Source of the DNA: Chara braunii | Taxonomy: Eukaryota > Streptophyta > Charophyceae > Charales > Characeae | NCBI GenBank assembly: GCA_003427395.1 | Contig: BFEA01000079.1 | Coordinates: 1,627,612 to 1,684,290 of the forward strand | Length of the DNA stretch: 56,679 nt | Reading direction: 5' to 3' | In this document: positions 12,331 through 24,549 of the stretch, piece after piece | Layout: the number at the start of each line of letters is the position of its first letter | Numbering within the stretch: position 1 is the stretch's first letter | Position numbers and translations under genes: made by a program | The notes under the pieces: model-generated | What the model was told of the DNA's origin: nothing | Databases searched by the model: none | What the model saw: only the letters and a program-made list of their open reading frames with translations

Positions 12331-13129
12331 AGTTGGGCAAGTTGAACAACATATATGATGAGAATAACATGGATGATGAGAAACCCTCAATTTTTCAAAT
12401 GAGTATTGAAATTGAGAGTAAGAGTGAGGAAAACGTGAGCGATGAAAAAAATGTGGGACTTAGTTGCATATATAATACATGTATGATGAAAATTATACGT
12501 GTTGTTCACCTTCTCTCTGCCCGAATAAGTAAGCGATACGGGTAAATGCTTATACACCTGATATTTCAGAGGAGGGAAGAGGTTTGTGGGGGGAACTAGG
12601 GGAAGCCATCTCTCATAAACACTCGCGGCTTACTCATCCATTCGCAACCAACCGCTCATCCATTCTTGTACAAAGATCAAAGTCAATGTCCAACATACAT
12701 ACCTGCAAATACACATTCAGTTGAAATCACAAATCCGCACACTAAACGGGGTCAACCTTACTGTTTCCTTCAGCTCGCATTCCCATCTTAACACATTGAA
12801 CGAACCCAAACTCTTGTACATTCTTAAAAAAAAAACACTCAGTCCCTTTTGATGATCTTTGAAAAAATCTAGTTAAAAATGTGTAAAGAAAATACATAAA
12901 CCATTTGGTTAACTTTTCAGGGTGAGATGCAAAAATTGGTGTGGGTTGAACCGCAAACCCAACTACTATCAACCGATAGCAGAAGTAAAAGATCCTCAAA
13001 CTAGCACAGAGTGTTTTGTTAACACTCACACTAAACGTTCATGCGTTACCAAACGAACACAAATATCGTTTTAATCCCTACCTAAGATTTGACTTTTACC
13101 TCATGACCTAACTACTAACGAGTTTGATC

Positions 13130-13570
13130 CCTATCGATCTAGATCTAGGAAAATTTCGGCAACACCTCCCCTAGGGAAGCGTGCCTTCAAAATTTCTACA
13201 AGATCAAAGTCACAAAAAAAAAGAACCCAACTTCAAAACAAGACTTAAAAAAATAAACTAAATTTCTGATCTCAGTAATAATTTTAGCAGCATCTTCTCT
13301 ACCGAGGTGTGCTTCCATAATTCTTACTCACCCAAATCCCAAAGCATGCGACTCAAATTAATAAGATAACAAATGTAAACTTAACTCTTGGTTTTTGGCA
13401 GAAATTCAGGCAACACCTCCTCAAGGGAAGTACTATGCAATAATTTTTACCGACTCAAAAAAGCAGACATACAGACCAAATAGCGAACAGGTTTTGACTA
13501 ACCTTGTAAGATTAGGAAAATATCGGCAGCGCCTCCCTTAGAGAAGTACGTTGTCAGAATTTATGATAAT
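13130..13570. repeat. Four degenerate AATTTCGGCA-type tandem units
   Basis: Units of the form GAAAATTTCGGCAACACCTC, followed by a purine run and AAATTTCTACAAG, recur at about 13150, 13275, 13400 and 13510. They match the better-preserved arrays in the giant LTRs at 19770-20480 and 40690-41340. Confidence 0.7.
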
Positions 13571-14595
13571 ATAAAGATTAGACATAATTATAACAAAATA
13601 CAAAAAACATAACAATGGATAACATAATGACGTTAAGCAAGCAACTAAACCACCTATTGCTCAAACACTTGGCGAACACTAACAAACTAAATTGCTAAAT
13701 TACAATGCGCACGTAAAAAACAAGGCAAGTCAATTACAGAAATAAATAACATGTCTTCATAAGATTAATTCAGAAAAGAATTCACCTTCGCACATTACTT
13801 ACAAAAACCTTCCAACGCCCTATATCTGATTTGTTCTTTTACTAAAATTCTTAGTCAGAGGGTCATCAGGCTGATACCCATCTGACTCTGATGAAATAAA
13901 CATACAACCAACGGGTTATCAAGCTGACATCATTCTGACCTTTTAGAAACCAAAGAAACACCTGATTAGGGGGTGAATACGTGGATCTTATCCCTGACCC
14001 GCAAATCAAGAAACATAGCCCCCGACCTTGTTCCTCACCAGCCTCAATCCACGTCTAAAAAATAATAGATTCCTGCCATCACAAACAAAAGTAATAAGTA
14101 AGTTTATTTATGGAAAGCCAAACAAATTGCTTCATAACCATATACATTACGTTTGATTCATATTAAATTTTGAATCAAACTAACAGGATATGCATAGAGC
14201 ATAATCAAATCAAATAGATATAAGGGGGAGTACAATGTATGAATGAATGAGAACTACAACGATCGCGTCGACCTACCTTTAAGTTCCCTGCCTCCAAGAT
14301 TCCGCTTGAATCTCGACAGAACTCCCGTAATCGCGTGGGCTCCTAAGGTCCCACGAAGATCTCGATCTCACGGTCTGCTAGCCGTTCTCCTCTCTCGAAG
14401 CCTCACAGGAAGTGAAAAGGAGTAAGAAAGATAGAAAAGACTCTCAAGACTCTCAAAATGATGGAAAGATGCGCACAATATCCTCTCTTGAGATACCTTC
14501 AACGTAGAAACCACGCGCTCAAGCTCAGACGATCGAACTCAACGGCACGATGACACATACTACAACAATGATCTCGTACGCCATGCTTCTCCATC

Positions 14596-14701
14596 CATAG
14601 TAGTGGTAGCCAAACAAAGCTCGCAGCCCGAAGCCGACAACAATGCGGCATAGTAGTGGTAGCCAAACAAAGCTCGCAGCCCGAAGCCGACAACAATGCG
14701 G
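14596..14701. repeat. Perfect 2 x 53-bp tandem duplication
   Basis: The segment beginning CATAGTAGTGGTAGCC at 14596 is repeated exactly from 14649. This looks like a recent slippage event within old LTR sequence. Confidence 0.9.
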
Positions 14702-17035
14702 TTGGTTAACCAATTGCTGCAATCGACTCGCGAACTCCCTCTTAGTGGTAGCGGCCACTACTCTAAGTGAGCCAACTCTCTTCAGATTCAACCGACCACG
14801 TGATAATAGCCAGGCATAACCTTACGCCACCAACCAAGGTAGCAAAAACCTACAATCAGAACCTAAGCAACTCGGACTAGCGACATGACAATCTCGCAGA
14901 GTACTACAAGGTTAAATGAAACCACTAGTCCTGACACTGCAACAACACGTAACAACTAGTGATAGGGGCTTGAAGCCTGAACCAACTTCAGTAACTCACC
15001 ACCTCAATTGACAAGTGGCACGACATTAAACTCTTATGATAATCGAGGAAGCACCATAGCCCTGAAGTCAGCATTAAATGACCCAACCAACCATAAGAGC
15101 AGAAGCTGAAACGAGTCTCCAAGTCAACACGGTCGCCGTCGGAGACCCAGTGAAGCGTTATCATGTCAAGAACAACAACTCGAACACATTATTGTTGTTA
15201 GTCATGGTCTCTCCCCAGTCACGATCTCAGACCCAATAGCAACTCTGGTCCAATTGTCGCGCCTGTGTACAACCTCAATCGTCGACCACCTTCAACGTAT
15301 CAACTTACATTCACACTGATCATCAACCCTTCTCCTTATCCTTCGTGCCTCCGCCCTTACCTTCTTTTCCATTGTACTCTAATAGACGACCGACATAGGC
15401 TTCAATTATTCTCTCCTCGTCTCTTTCATCTTCCATCTTTCTGCTATTTCTCTTCCTCGCGACCCTGCATTGTTATCCACAATGCCCCTGGCTATAACCA
15501 CGACCATGTCCAGATTAAGCATGGATGGCTGATTGCGAGGCAATAGCGACAGTAAGGAAGAACAACCACGATCAGGCGGGGAACGACTGTTATTATAACG
15601 ACGGATACCGCCTCACCGTTCACCAAGTGTGCGAAATGAGAACGAACTTTTCACTAAAAAAACAAAACAAAAAACATCACCCCATCGCCACCTTCAACCC
15701 GTTTCGTGTGCCCACGCTAGAACCCGCTACTTTCTCTTACTTCCGTCATCTTACCCTCTTTGCACCCTTCGTCGTTAATCCATCTCGTTACCTTCCTCCC
15801 CCTCGCATCGTCCCTCCTGTACGTGGTGAGATCCGACACCCGCATCTAGTTAGTTCCCGCTCCCATCTTCTTCTTATTCATTACACCTAGCCAAACTCTA
15901 AGTGAGGTTCACACGGCTCGCGAGACAGCGTAAAGAACTAAGTGGCAGCAAACCTTCAGAGGTGACCACGAACATGGACAATAAGGAAGAACAACTAGAC
16001 CGAGGAGAGGGGTATGGGAAGAATCAAGGGGATGGGACACCTTCGATCGTGAGGAGGAACTGCTACACCTACGAGGGCGGTCAAGGCAACAACGAGAGGC
16101 AATGTGGTAGCGGACCTTGTTGTACTACGCATGGAATGGGCAAAATTGAAACGAGTCTTCCGCTAGAATATGGAATAATACATTACCTACATTTGGAGAC
16201 ACCTCCCCCATGCGCAGCGTTGGCCCATCACACTACCAAATCAAAATTTCCATTATGAAATCTAATCCTGCCATTAGATTTGCATTGAGCAAGGAGCCCC
16301 ATCCTAGTCTTTCCCCGTCAATCCCACCAAGAATCAGGTGAGTCCCGCCACCATAACCTTTATCTCTATGTCTCTCCTTACACCTCATTTTCTTCTTCCT
16401 CACTCTATCCTGTTGCTTTCGTCGATTCAACTTCATCAATCAACTCACAGTGCCCGTAAACCCCCAAGTAGCATCTTTGCTTCGTGAAAGTAGTCGAGAA
16501 GCGACCGAGCAAGCCAACTTTTGCTTCCTCCTCTTCACCTTCTCCGACCTATCCGCGCAGCTCCCACAGCTCACACCAGCCAAACCATCATTTAAACGCA
16601 AAATCCACCTCCACATGTCAACTCGCAATGTCTCAAAACCCCCAAATAGCATTTTGGATCGCCCGATTCCGTTCAGAATATGGTGAGTTATACATTTTTC
16701 ACTTCACAACTCTCACCTCTCCCTTCGCCATCTTCGTCCTCGTCATCTCCGACCCAGCCAGCTCCACACCTCATCCCGTAGTCCCACTAGTGTCCAGTTG
16801 AACAAAAAAAAGTTGTCAAATGGCTCGTTGCCCATGAGGTCAGCCACTTTATACTCCCTTCGGAAAAGGTTGGCCTGGGTACGGTGTGCATTAGGGACTA
16901 TGTCAGTCTTCTCTATCTCCTTCCAATCAGATGTCCTGGGGGACAGAGGCCGAGGACCGGCCTTGGGATGTCATCATGGAGTTGGCACATCCCAGACAAG
17001 CAAGAATTATGTTTTTTTGGGCATATGATTGCATT

Positions 17036-17094
17036 TGGATTCGAACTCAGGCCTGTATTTCAGCAGTCTCCCGGGTGTACCAACTAAATAGACC
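17036..17094 (-). repeat. tRNA-like relic (A-box and B-box remnants)
   Basis: The minus strand reads TATTTAGTTGGTA (like a D-arm/A box) and then GAGTTCGAATCC (like a T-loop/B box) at tRNA-like spacing. The T stem does not pair, so it is not a functional tRNA gene. It may be the head of a degenerate SINE. Confidence 0.45.
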
Positions 17095-17488
17095 TATTCG
17101 ACACCGAGAGCAACTCTCACTCAGCCCACCCTGTTCAAAACTGGACCCAAACCGTTTCAGCAGTGTTCGGGTCCCATGGAGGTTGTACTCAGATGGACAA
17201 CTCGGCAACTCAAGGACGAGCCAAGATGAGTTCAACCTATTGGCATCGAGACCTCTGGCATGATCGTGTAGGTTCAACACCCAATCACTTTAATCAAGGG
17301 CAGGTTATTCCCAACCCAACTTTAGAGTTGTTGTGGGTTTTCCAAAGCACATCCCCTGCAAGCATGATGAAACTGGTGGAATGGAGAACGTCATCTTAAT
17401 GCAGGGGCGAAATCAGTCTTCCTTTCATTCCTTCAGTTTCATTCGGTGCAATGACCCGGGTCACATATGAAAAACTCTGCAATGAACT

Positions 17489-17513
17489 TTTTTTTTTTTT
17501 CTTTCTTTCTTTT
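17489..17513. repeat. T-rich tract at the edge of the 3' LTR
   Basis: A run of T followed by CTTTCTTTC sits where homology to the giant LTR begins. The terminal ~230 bp of the 3' LTR are absent next to it, which suggests a deletion or misassembly at this tract. Confidence 0.7.
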
Positions 17514-17550
17514 ACGTTGTACGCCTTGCCGAGACTCCCGCCTCTTGGGT

Positions 17551-17588
17551 GGGCGTATCCCCGCCGAGCTACCAGTCCACAGTACGAA
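17551..17588. repeat. Conserved 38-bp LTR block, 3' LTR copy
   Basis: Begins GGGCGTATCCCCGCCGAG. Identical to 38363-38400 and almost identical to the old copy at 7278-7316. Confidence 0.85.
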
Positions 17589-17920
17589 AGCTAGTCAGTT
17601 GCAATCGCAGAGGTGGACCAGCCGAGGGCGTTTCTCGTTCGCTGTAGCATAGGGGGTACGCGCGGTAATACGCCTCTATTGAACCCGCACGCGAACCGAC
17701 AGCTGGGGGGGCTGAAGTCCCTAGCGCGATTCGACGTCGTCGACTAGGATGCATCCTACACACCACGCGCACACCACTCTAATCACCACAAGACAACAAC
17801 ACACCCACACACACAAGAAACAACACAACGCAAACAACCCGACAACGCTTCTAGCCCCTCGGTAGCCGTCCCATACCTCTCTGATACGGAAATCGAATAG
17901 GCGTCCCGCGCGAGACTTTG

Positions 17921-17955
17921 TATAAAACCGCGCGGACGCAGGGCTGGCTTATATC
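17921..17955. promoter_or_regulatory. Back-to-back TATA-like motifs in the 3' LTR
   Basis: The plus strand has TATAAAA at 17921-17927 and the minus (sense) strand has GATATAAG at 17955-17948. The same pair sits at 38734-38768. It could mark transcription starts in either direction; no experimental evidence. Confidence 0.35.
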
Positions 17956-18265
17956 GACTCACAATGCAATCGTACGCAAGCAGTCACAATGATGACGTAC
18001 TATGTGGTACCCATACTTATGCGGTCCTCGTTAATCTCGAGGGTCACATTCGACACTCAAGTGTCGGCTGACACACGCCTTGAGGGTTAATCTCTCGACG
18101 CTAGACAACCGCCATGCGCGGTTCAGGACCACACACCCTCTTCTGCACCCTTATGCAGAGCGGGTGGTACACAGGTTTGTACTTGTGGTGGTAGTCGTCT
18201 CTCGCGGCCCTAGGGGTAAGTCCTCCCTGGGCCTGGGCGAAAGTCAAGGGGTTTGACTTTGACGG

Positions 18266-18770
18266 NNNNNNNNNNNNNNNNNNNNNNNNNNNNNNNNNNN
18301 NNNNNNNNNNNNNNNNNNNNNNNNNNNNNNNNNNNNNNNNNNNNNNNNNNNNNNNNNNNNNNNNNNNNNNNNNNNNNNNNNNNNNNNNNNNNNNNNNNNN
18401 NNNNNNNNNNNNNNNNNNNNNNNNNNNNNNNNNNNNNNNNNNNNNNNNNNNNNNNNNNNNNNNNNNNNNNNNNNNNNNNNNNNNNNNNNNNNNNNNNNNN
18501 NNNNNNNNNNNNNNNNNNNNNNNNNNNNNNNNNNNNNNNNNNNNNNNNNNNNNNNNNNNNNNNNNNNNNNNNNNNNNNNNNNNNNNNNNNNNNNNNNNNN
18601 NNNNNNNNNNNNNNNNNNNNNNNNNNNNNNNNNNNNNNNNNNNNNNNNNNNNNNNNNNNNNNNNNNNNNNNNNNNNNNNNNNNNNNNNNNNNNNNNNNNN
18701 NNNNNNNNNNNNNNNNNNNNNNNNNNNNNNNNNNNNNNNNNNNNNNNNNNNNNNNNNNNNNNNNNNNNNN
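18266..18770. other. Assembly gap (505 n) in the 3' LTR
   Basis: The gap starts right after TTTGACTTTGACGG and ends before CACGATATTG. Any reading frame across it is meaningless. Confidence 1.
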
Positions 18771-19769
18771 CACGATATTGAACGACTGAAGGACATGCCG
18801 TTCGGCCCTCGCGACATTTCTGCCTTCAGGGTGGGGTGCCTCGATGGTCAAAGCAAATAGGCTCTGTGCGAGGGAAAAATCCCTCCCTTGCAGAGCCTAG
18901 GGCTTGGGATGTCCTGGACAAGAACCTTGAATCCCGGCCCTGGACCAACGTCCGACTAAAGGAATCCCCAAGAAACAAAACAAAATACCAGGAAGGGTCT
19001 TCCTTATGCCTCTCAGTTCTAACCTTTGAATAGGCTCTTAGTATGGGGCCCATTGCTCATGCAGACATTCACCCCTATATATATATATGGCAAGTATGTG
19101 ACGATCACTTATCACACTCTTACTGGAGTCTCTCACAATAATACGTATATATGTGATCGCAGACAACCAAATTCAGAATCTGATTCACTGCACTTACCTG
19201 CAATTACATCAACGAGTCAAATCAACAGCCCACGCACTACACGGAGTCAACCCCAACCACCTTCGACACTCGTACCCCTCGCTTTAGCCATGCAAGCCCC
19301 AAACCTCCTGTCCAACCAACCTTAATTAAAATACTCAGTACCTTTGTTAAATGGCCATTCAATAAAAGTCCGGGTGAAACCATAATGAAACAAGGAAAAA
19401 ATACCAGGGCTAAAGCCTTTTAGGTTGAGTGTGGAGGGTGAGTTGGAACTGAGTCGTAGACCGACGAATCGGCAACCGACCTGTTATCAGTGATAACAGA
19501 AGATGATCCTCAAAGGATCAAGCCGAATCTAGTCCTGAACTTGAATCAGACGATCAAGAGGGTCTGTAACACATGACAGGTCAAAGCCCCAGGCTAAACC
19601 TATGAGTTCATGGACGACAATCTCCATATCATGATCTTACCCAAATCATCCTAGTTAACTATGTCTAAGCCTAACTCTAAGCAATATAGCAAAATTTTTC
19701 CTTACTCATAATGGATTTATAAAAAATCCCCACTTGTCAAAACATATTCGACCTCTTTTAATCTAAGAA

Positions 19770-20480
19770 AATTTCGGTAGCGCTTCCCGTAGGGAAAGTG
19801 TCTTTCCAAAATTTATATAAGTCCAGATATAAAACATAAATAATTTCCAACTCTGGAAAGTCAAAACTATGTCTAACTTCGTGAAATAGCAGAAATTTGG
19901 GCAGCACTCCCTTTAAAAAAAAAGGCTTTCCAAATTTATACTAAGTCAGACATACAAGCAGAAATAATCTCTAACTCTGGAAAGTTAAATTCTGTCTAAC
20001 TCCCTGAATCAGTAGAAATTTGGGCAGCACTCCCTTTAGAAAGAAAGACTTTCCAGATTTACACTAAGTCAGATATGAACTCGAACAATAACTCGAGCTC
20101 AACTTTAGACAGATTTTAACTAGATATGAACTCGAACAATAACTCGAGCTCAACTTTAGACAGATTTTAACTAACTCCTTAATTTCGTAGAAATTTCGGC
20201 AGCACTTCCTATAGAAAAGTGTTATTCCAAAATCTATACAAGGCTAAGTTCATAATTTGAAAGTAACGTTGACTTCCCAAAGTTCAATTTTGTCTAACTC
20301 CCTGAATTAACAAAAATTTGGGCAGCACTCCCTTTACAAAAGGAGACTTCCCAGATTTTAAATAAGTCAGATAGGAGAAAAGACAAAGCTGAACTTTTGA
20401 CAAGTCAAAATTCAACTAAGTTCTTCGATTTGTAAAAATTTCGGCAGCGCTTTCCGTAGGAAGAGTAGTTTGCCAAGATT
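19770..20480. repeat. Tandem units in the 3' LTR (AATTTSGGCAGC type)
   Basis: Six units of about 110-150 bp, each with GAAATTTGGGCAGCACTCCC or GAAAATTTCGGTAGCGC, then a purine stretch and AAATTTATACTAAGTC. Related units are in the 5' LTR and, decayed, at 13130-13570. Confidence 0.8.
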
Positions 20481-20777
20481 TATACAAAGCCAAATATAAG
20501 AAAAGATCTCAGAAAATGCAAGAATTGATCTAAGTAAAAGAAACTTAGTACAAAAAATGCAGGAATGAAACTAACTTGTACCACTCTAGCACATGGCGAG
20601 TATCTAAACCAACTACCTACCAACCTGAAACTCAGACTAAGTGGTGGCCTCACTCAGTCACATGCAAGCCAAATCACAAAGGTAAGTACTCTCACCAACC
20701 CCAAGTTCATTCCATATAGATATTTTATGAATCTTTTAAGTCTTTGAACCCTTAGTTCCCTCTTACATAAGACATAA

Positions 20778-21462
20778 AGCTGGATCACTCGCCATGGAAA
20801 CAATGCCCAACTTGTCTTTATGATATATACGAACAGGTTGCACAACTACTTCTCCCTTCTTTTGGGCAGATGACTAGACCATTCGCCATGGAAACAATGC
20901 CTAGTCGCCCTGAGCTGTTTAATATCAAAAGTTTAGTATTTCTCTGACTTTGTTTTCAAAGAGGAAAGCAAATATGGACAGGGGACTGAACCATTCGTCA
21001 TGGAAACAATGCTCAACTTGCCCAAAACTATTTTCATTTATACTTTGTATTTTTCCCTTTCTCTTCTTAATGATATGACTTAACACTGAACCATTCACAG
21101 TAGAAACAATGTCCAGCTGCCAATTCACATGCAAATATATATAAAGTATTTTTCCTTTATACTTAGTTTAACTTATGTGCGTGGTTTAAAGGCTAAACCA
21201 TTCACCATGGAAACAATGCTTAGCCTTATACCAGAAATCCTCCCTCAGAATAAACAAGAACTTAAACTCCTTCAATCAGGCAAACCCCCAGAGTTAACTA
21301 GAGCAACCAGACCATTCACCATGAAAACAATGCCTGGTTTCCCAGAAAACAGCTAAATAAATACAACAACCAGACCATTCATCATGGAAACAATGCCTGG
21401 TCCTTCAGAAAACAGTCAAATAAACATAGCCCTGAGCCATTCACCATGAAAATAATGCTCAG
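20778..21462. repeat. Array of eight hairpins with constant loop, 3' LTR
   Basis: Eight copies of a loop core close to CCATTCACCATGGAAACAATG occur at 20778, 20872, 20984, 21084, 21189, 21305, 21369 and 21432. Each is flanked by a different but complementary stem: GACTAG/CTAGTC, AAGGCTAA/TTAGCCTT, AACCAG/CTGGTT, CTGAGC/GCTCAG and others. CATT and AATG inside the core can pair as an inner stem. Spacing is 60-120 bp. Function is unknown. Confidence 0.85.
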
Positions 21463-24400
21463 ACTTCGGTTGACTCTTCCAAACGCATGCAAGACTACCT
21501 TCCTCCCACCCTTCCCCCAGTTTATCCCTTTGTCTGCCTTCAATCAAAATAAAGAAAAAACTTAGGCTTCACTCTCACACGTTTCTTCCATTCAGTCTGA
21601 TTGGGTCCTGAAGAGAAAGCAAAAACCATAGGGGCAACCTCATGCATACAACAGTCATACTGCAGGGGGATAAACAAACATGCGTGGTAGTAGGTTGTAC
21701 AGATAGAAGTGGTTTACCTGACGATTCCCTGCCTCCAGAAATCCTTCTAAGTACCGGCAGGGCTCCCGCAATCGGTGGGTGGACTCCCGACAGAGTCTTG
21801 ACGCGGACCTACGGGTTGCAATCCCACCTGCCGCCTTCCTCTTAGAACAGGACCAGACTTAGAGTAAGAAGGGCAGACGGAGAAGTATTGAATCTCTCAG
21901 ATCCAAAAGGGGTGCTCTCAAGCTCATTCGAGAGGGCCTTGTGATCGAGATGCTCCTGAGGGCCCCGCAATGGCAACCAGCGTGTTCACTTGTTGAAGTC
22001 ACTTTTCTTGCCGAACCACAAATCGCACCACTAATCTCCCTTCTCAAGTCCAAAAGAGGCTGCGCAGCCGTCTGTAACATCCCTTGGGCAACAACAATGC
22101 ACAATGATGGCCAAATAATAGCATTCGTGCCCAGTCCGCAGCAGTACCTCATGCACCACTAGTTGTATCAGCGGTACTCAACGCCCAGCAATGCACCGGT
22201 GCGCACAGCATACAGCGGCGCTTAACAATGACCCACAACCATAAGGGGCAAAACTTAGTAATCGTCTTTGGCAGTACCAGCATGTGCGTAGTACACCGTC
22301 ATGGCCTAACCATAGTCAATCAGCAGTCCACCGTGACCACAATGGATGGTAGCAGTCCTTGGCAGTTATCAACCCACAGTTCACGGTCTGCTGCCCATTT
22401 CGCTCTCTTCTGCCCACTTGGTAAGGAGACCACCAGTAGATGGCAACAGCCCCAGGAATAGCATACAACAAACTATATCAGTACGCATCAATCAACAGTG
22501 GTAACAACTTGTACGGAGTCCACAAACGTAGCAGCAGTACACAACGGCAATCTGTTGCAGGCTGCCGCAGTATGCAGCGATTGGTGCACAGTTAAATAAA
22601 AGCAGTTCACCAACCAACCTGTCCATACCTTTTCAAGGCCGCAACAACAGCCCCATCTTCCACAACCCAACTACCAACAATTCTGCGCACACCTTAGTTT
22701 CCTGGAATGGAGCTGCGATCATGCGGTCCCAAACGACCGTGCTCCAAGTGGCACCGCAATCCGCAGCATATTCAGTAGCTGCTGTAGGAGAAGTGCAATC
22801 GAGACTGAGCAACGAAAGCCCAGCCGCGAACCTGCAACTTGGAGTAGCCCGCAACAGCCATATTCACACCACTCCGGACGGTACACTGTCCTCTGGAAAC
22901 CGGCAAGCGCCCCTCTTACCCCAGCCGCTGGTCCAAATTCATGAGTGCACCAGGCCACTATCCCGACAAGTATTCTTCCAAATCTGTACTTTGCTCTTCG
23001 CTGGCCGTTCACAAGTCCGCCCACTTTTTTAGTCACAACCACACACCCCCACTACCGCAGCTGTGAACAGACCTCGCTTGCCATACTGGCTGCGGCCAGC
23101 TCACTCTGGCTCTTTCTCTCCCTTACCGAGTACTCCCCAGACTTGAACTTGCAGCTTCAACACCCGATCCGTCCCATGCTGCCGCTGTATCATGCACACG
23201 AGGAGATAGAGGAAGGCTTCCTCCAACAAAGGCGAGCAACAAACCGGGATGAAGCTCTCGGTAAGACCTGGCTTGATACTTCGAAATATGGTGCCAACAC
23301 CAATGTCAGGTAAGTCTTCTCCTCCTTATTCCTTCCTCGCCAATCCCTTATGCTTGATTCATCACTCCACCCTCCTCCGCGCACCTGGCCAGGTAAGCGT
23401 TTTCAGCAGTTCACCACTCGCTGGCTTGGCCGACAGGCTGCGAAGTGTGATGGTCAACAAATAAATCTCCACCCTCGTGCTCGCCCCTTCGTTACTCCGA
23501 ACGACGGCCTGAGTAATGCTTCGGCAAGCAGGTAAGTCTTCAAACCCCAGGACTCCTGTCACGCACCTGCCCTGGTAAGCGAAACTTCGAATGAATCTAC
23601 CCCTAAAACCCGACAATATACATTGCCATTTATTATTATTATTATTTTGCCCGCTTGTCTCTACGCAGCCCACTTCCATGCAACCTCTTTTCTACTGACT
23701 TTTCCATCAATGTAACTTCGTATTCACAGTCGCCACTCTGCAAAACTTCTGAAACGCCCCCTCTCTCACTCGTTTTCATCAAGAAACGAGCGAGCTCTTC
23801 GATCTTCCTCGTTGCTCTGCCATAGCCACTACGCAGCCTATTTCCATTCTAACCCCCCGCCACTCTACTAATCTAACACTAAAACTAACCTCATAATCCA
23901 CTTTGCCTAGCCTCGAAACATCGTACTAACGCCTTCCGCCGCCCGTTTTCGTTGGGAACGGGCGAGCTATCCCCTTTTCACCTTGTCTGCCTCTCACCAT
24001 TGCCCGTCCTCGTCGCCAATGCACCTGGTGCCAACCCCGTCCCGATTCAATCGCTTTTCTGGCTTCAGCACTTCCTTTCGTGCATCACCCCACACACACT
24101 CGGCGCAGTGCTCCACTCAGCCTCCTTTCACCTCGGTCGCCTATCTCTGTCCCGGACAGGTCCACGTCCAGGTACATTCCGCCGCTATTAGCCCGTCGTT
24201 CACTCCGTCTCGCTGCTCCGCAGCGCTCCCACGGATAGCCTCACCGCCTGTTGTTGCGCCCGTCGCTACAGCATTCCACTTCAGCGCGCAGGCCATCGCC
24301 CCCCTGTCGTAGCTCTGCCCCCGGCATTCGTTAGTGCAGCCCGGCCCTCGGTCATACCGCATATCCCCCTTGCACAATGCGCCGAGGTAGCGCTTTCGCA

Positions 24401-24549
24401 TGGCTTTCGCGGAAGTCAATGGAGGCTGGCGCTGTTCCTTGATTTATACTTCAAGAAAACCCGTTGGTCTACCCTTTTCCACCGGCCCTCGGGGCTCTTC
24501 AGACACTGACACGGTACCGCGTCCCAAAATAGGACGGGACAACCAGTAA

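Larger units (their letters stand above)
7071..17486 (-). mobile_element. Diverged long LTR related to the giant element, interrupted by a satellite
   Basis: Blocks collinear with the intact LTR at 38135-46317 are visible: 7083-7540 (LTR 3' end), 12640-12800 (the CTAAACGGGGTCAACC region), 13130-13570 (the AATTTCGGCA tandem units), 14240-14430 (ACCT...TTCCCTGCCTCCA) and CT-rich stretches from 15.3 to 16.7 kb. The 81-bp satellite occupies 7862-12330. No protein-coding gene is supported in this interval. I cannot place the outer boundary; it may reach the junction with the younger element near 17.5 kb. Divergence shows it is much older than the 17.5-46 kb insertion. Confidence 0.6.

Noticed and set aside
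17036-17094. Functional tRNA gene
   Set aside because: The T stem cannot form and no matching acceptor ends are seen.
18101-18851. Frames spanning runs of n
   Set aside because: They consist almost entirely of unknown residues across an assembly gap.
22945-23313. Plus-strand LTR frame (HAHEEIEEGF...) as a gene
   Set aside because: Between the two LTR copies most differences change the residue, and no family is recognised; kept only as a splice-motif observation.
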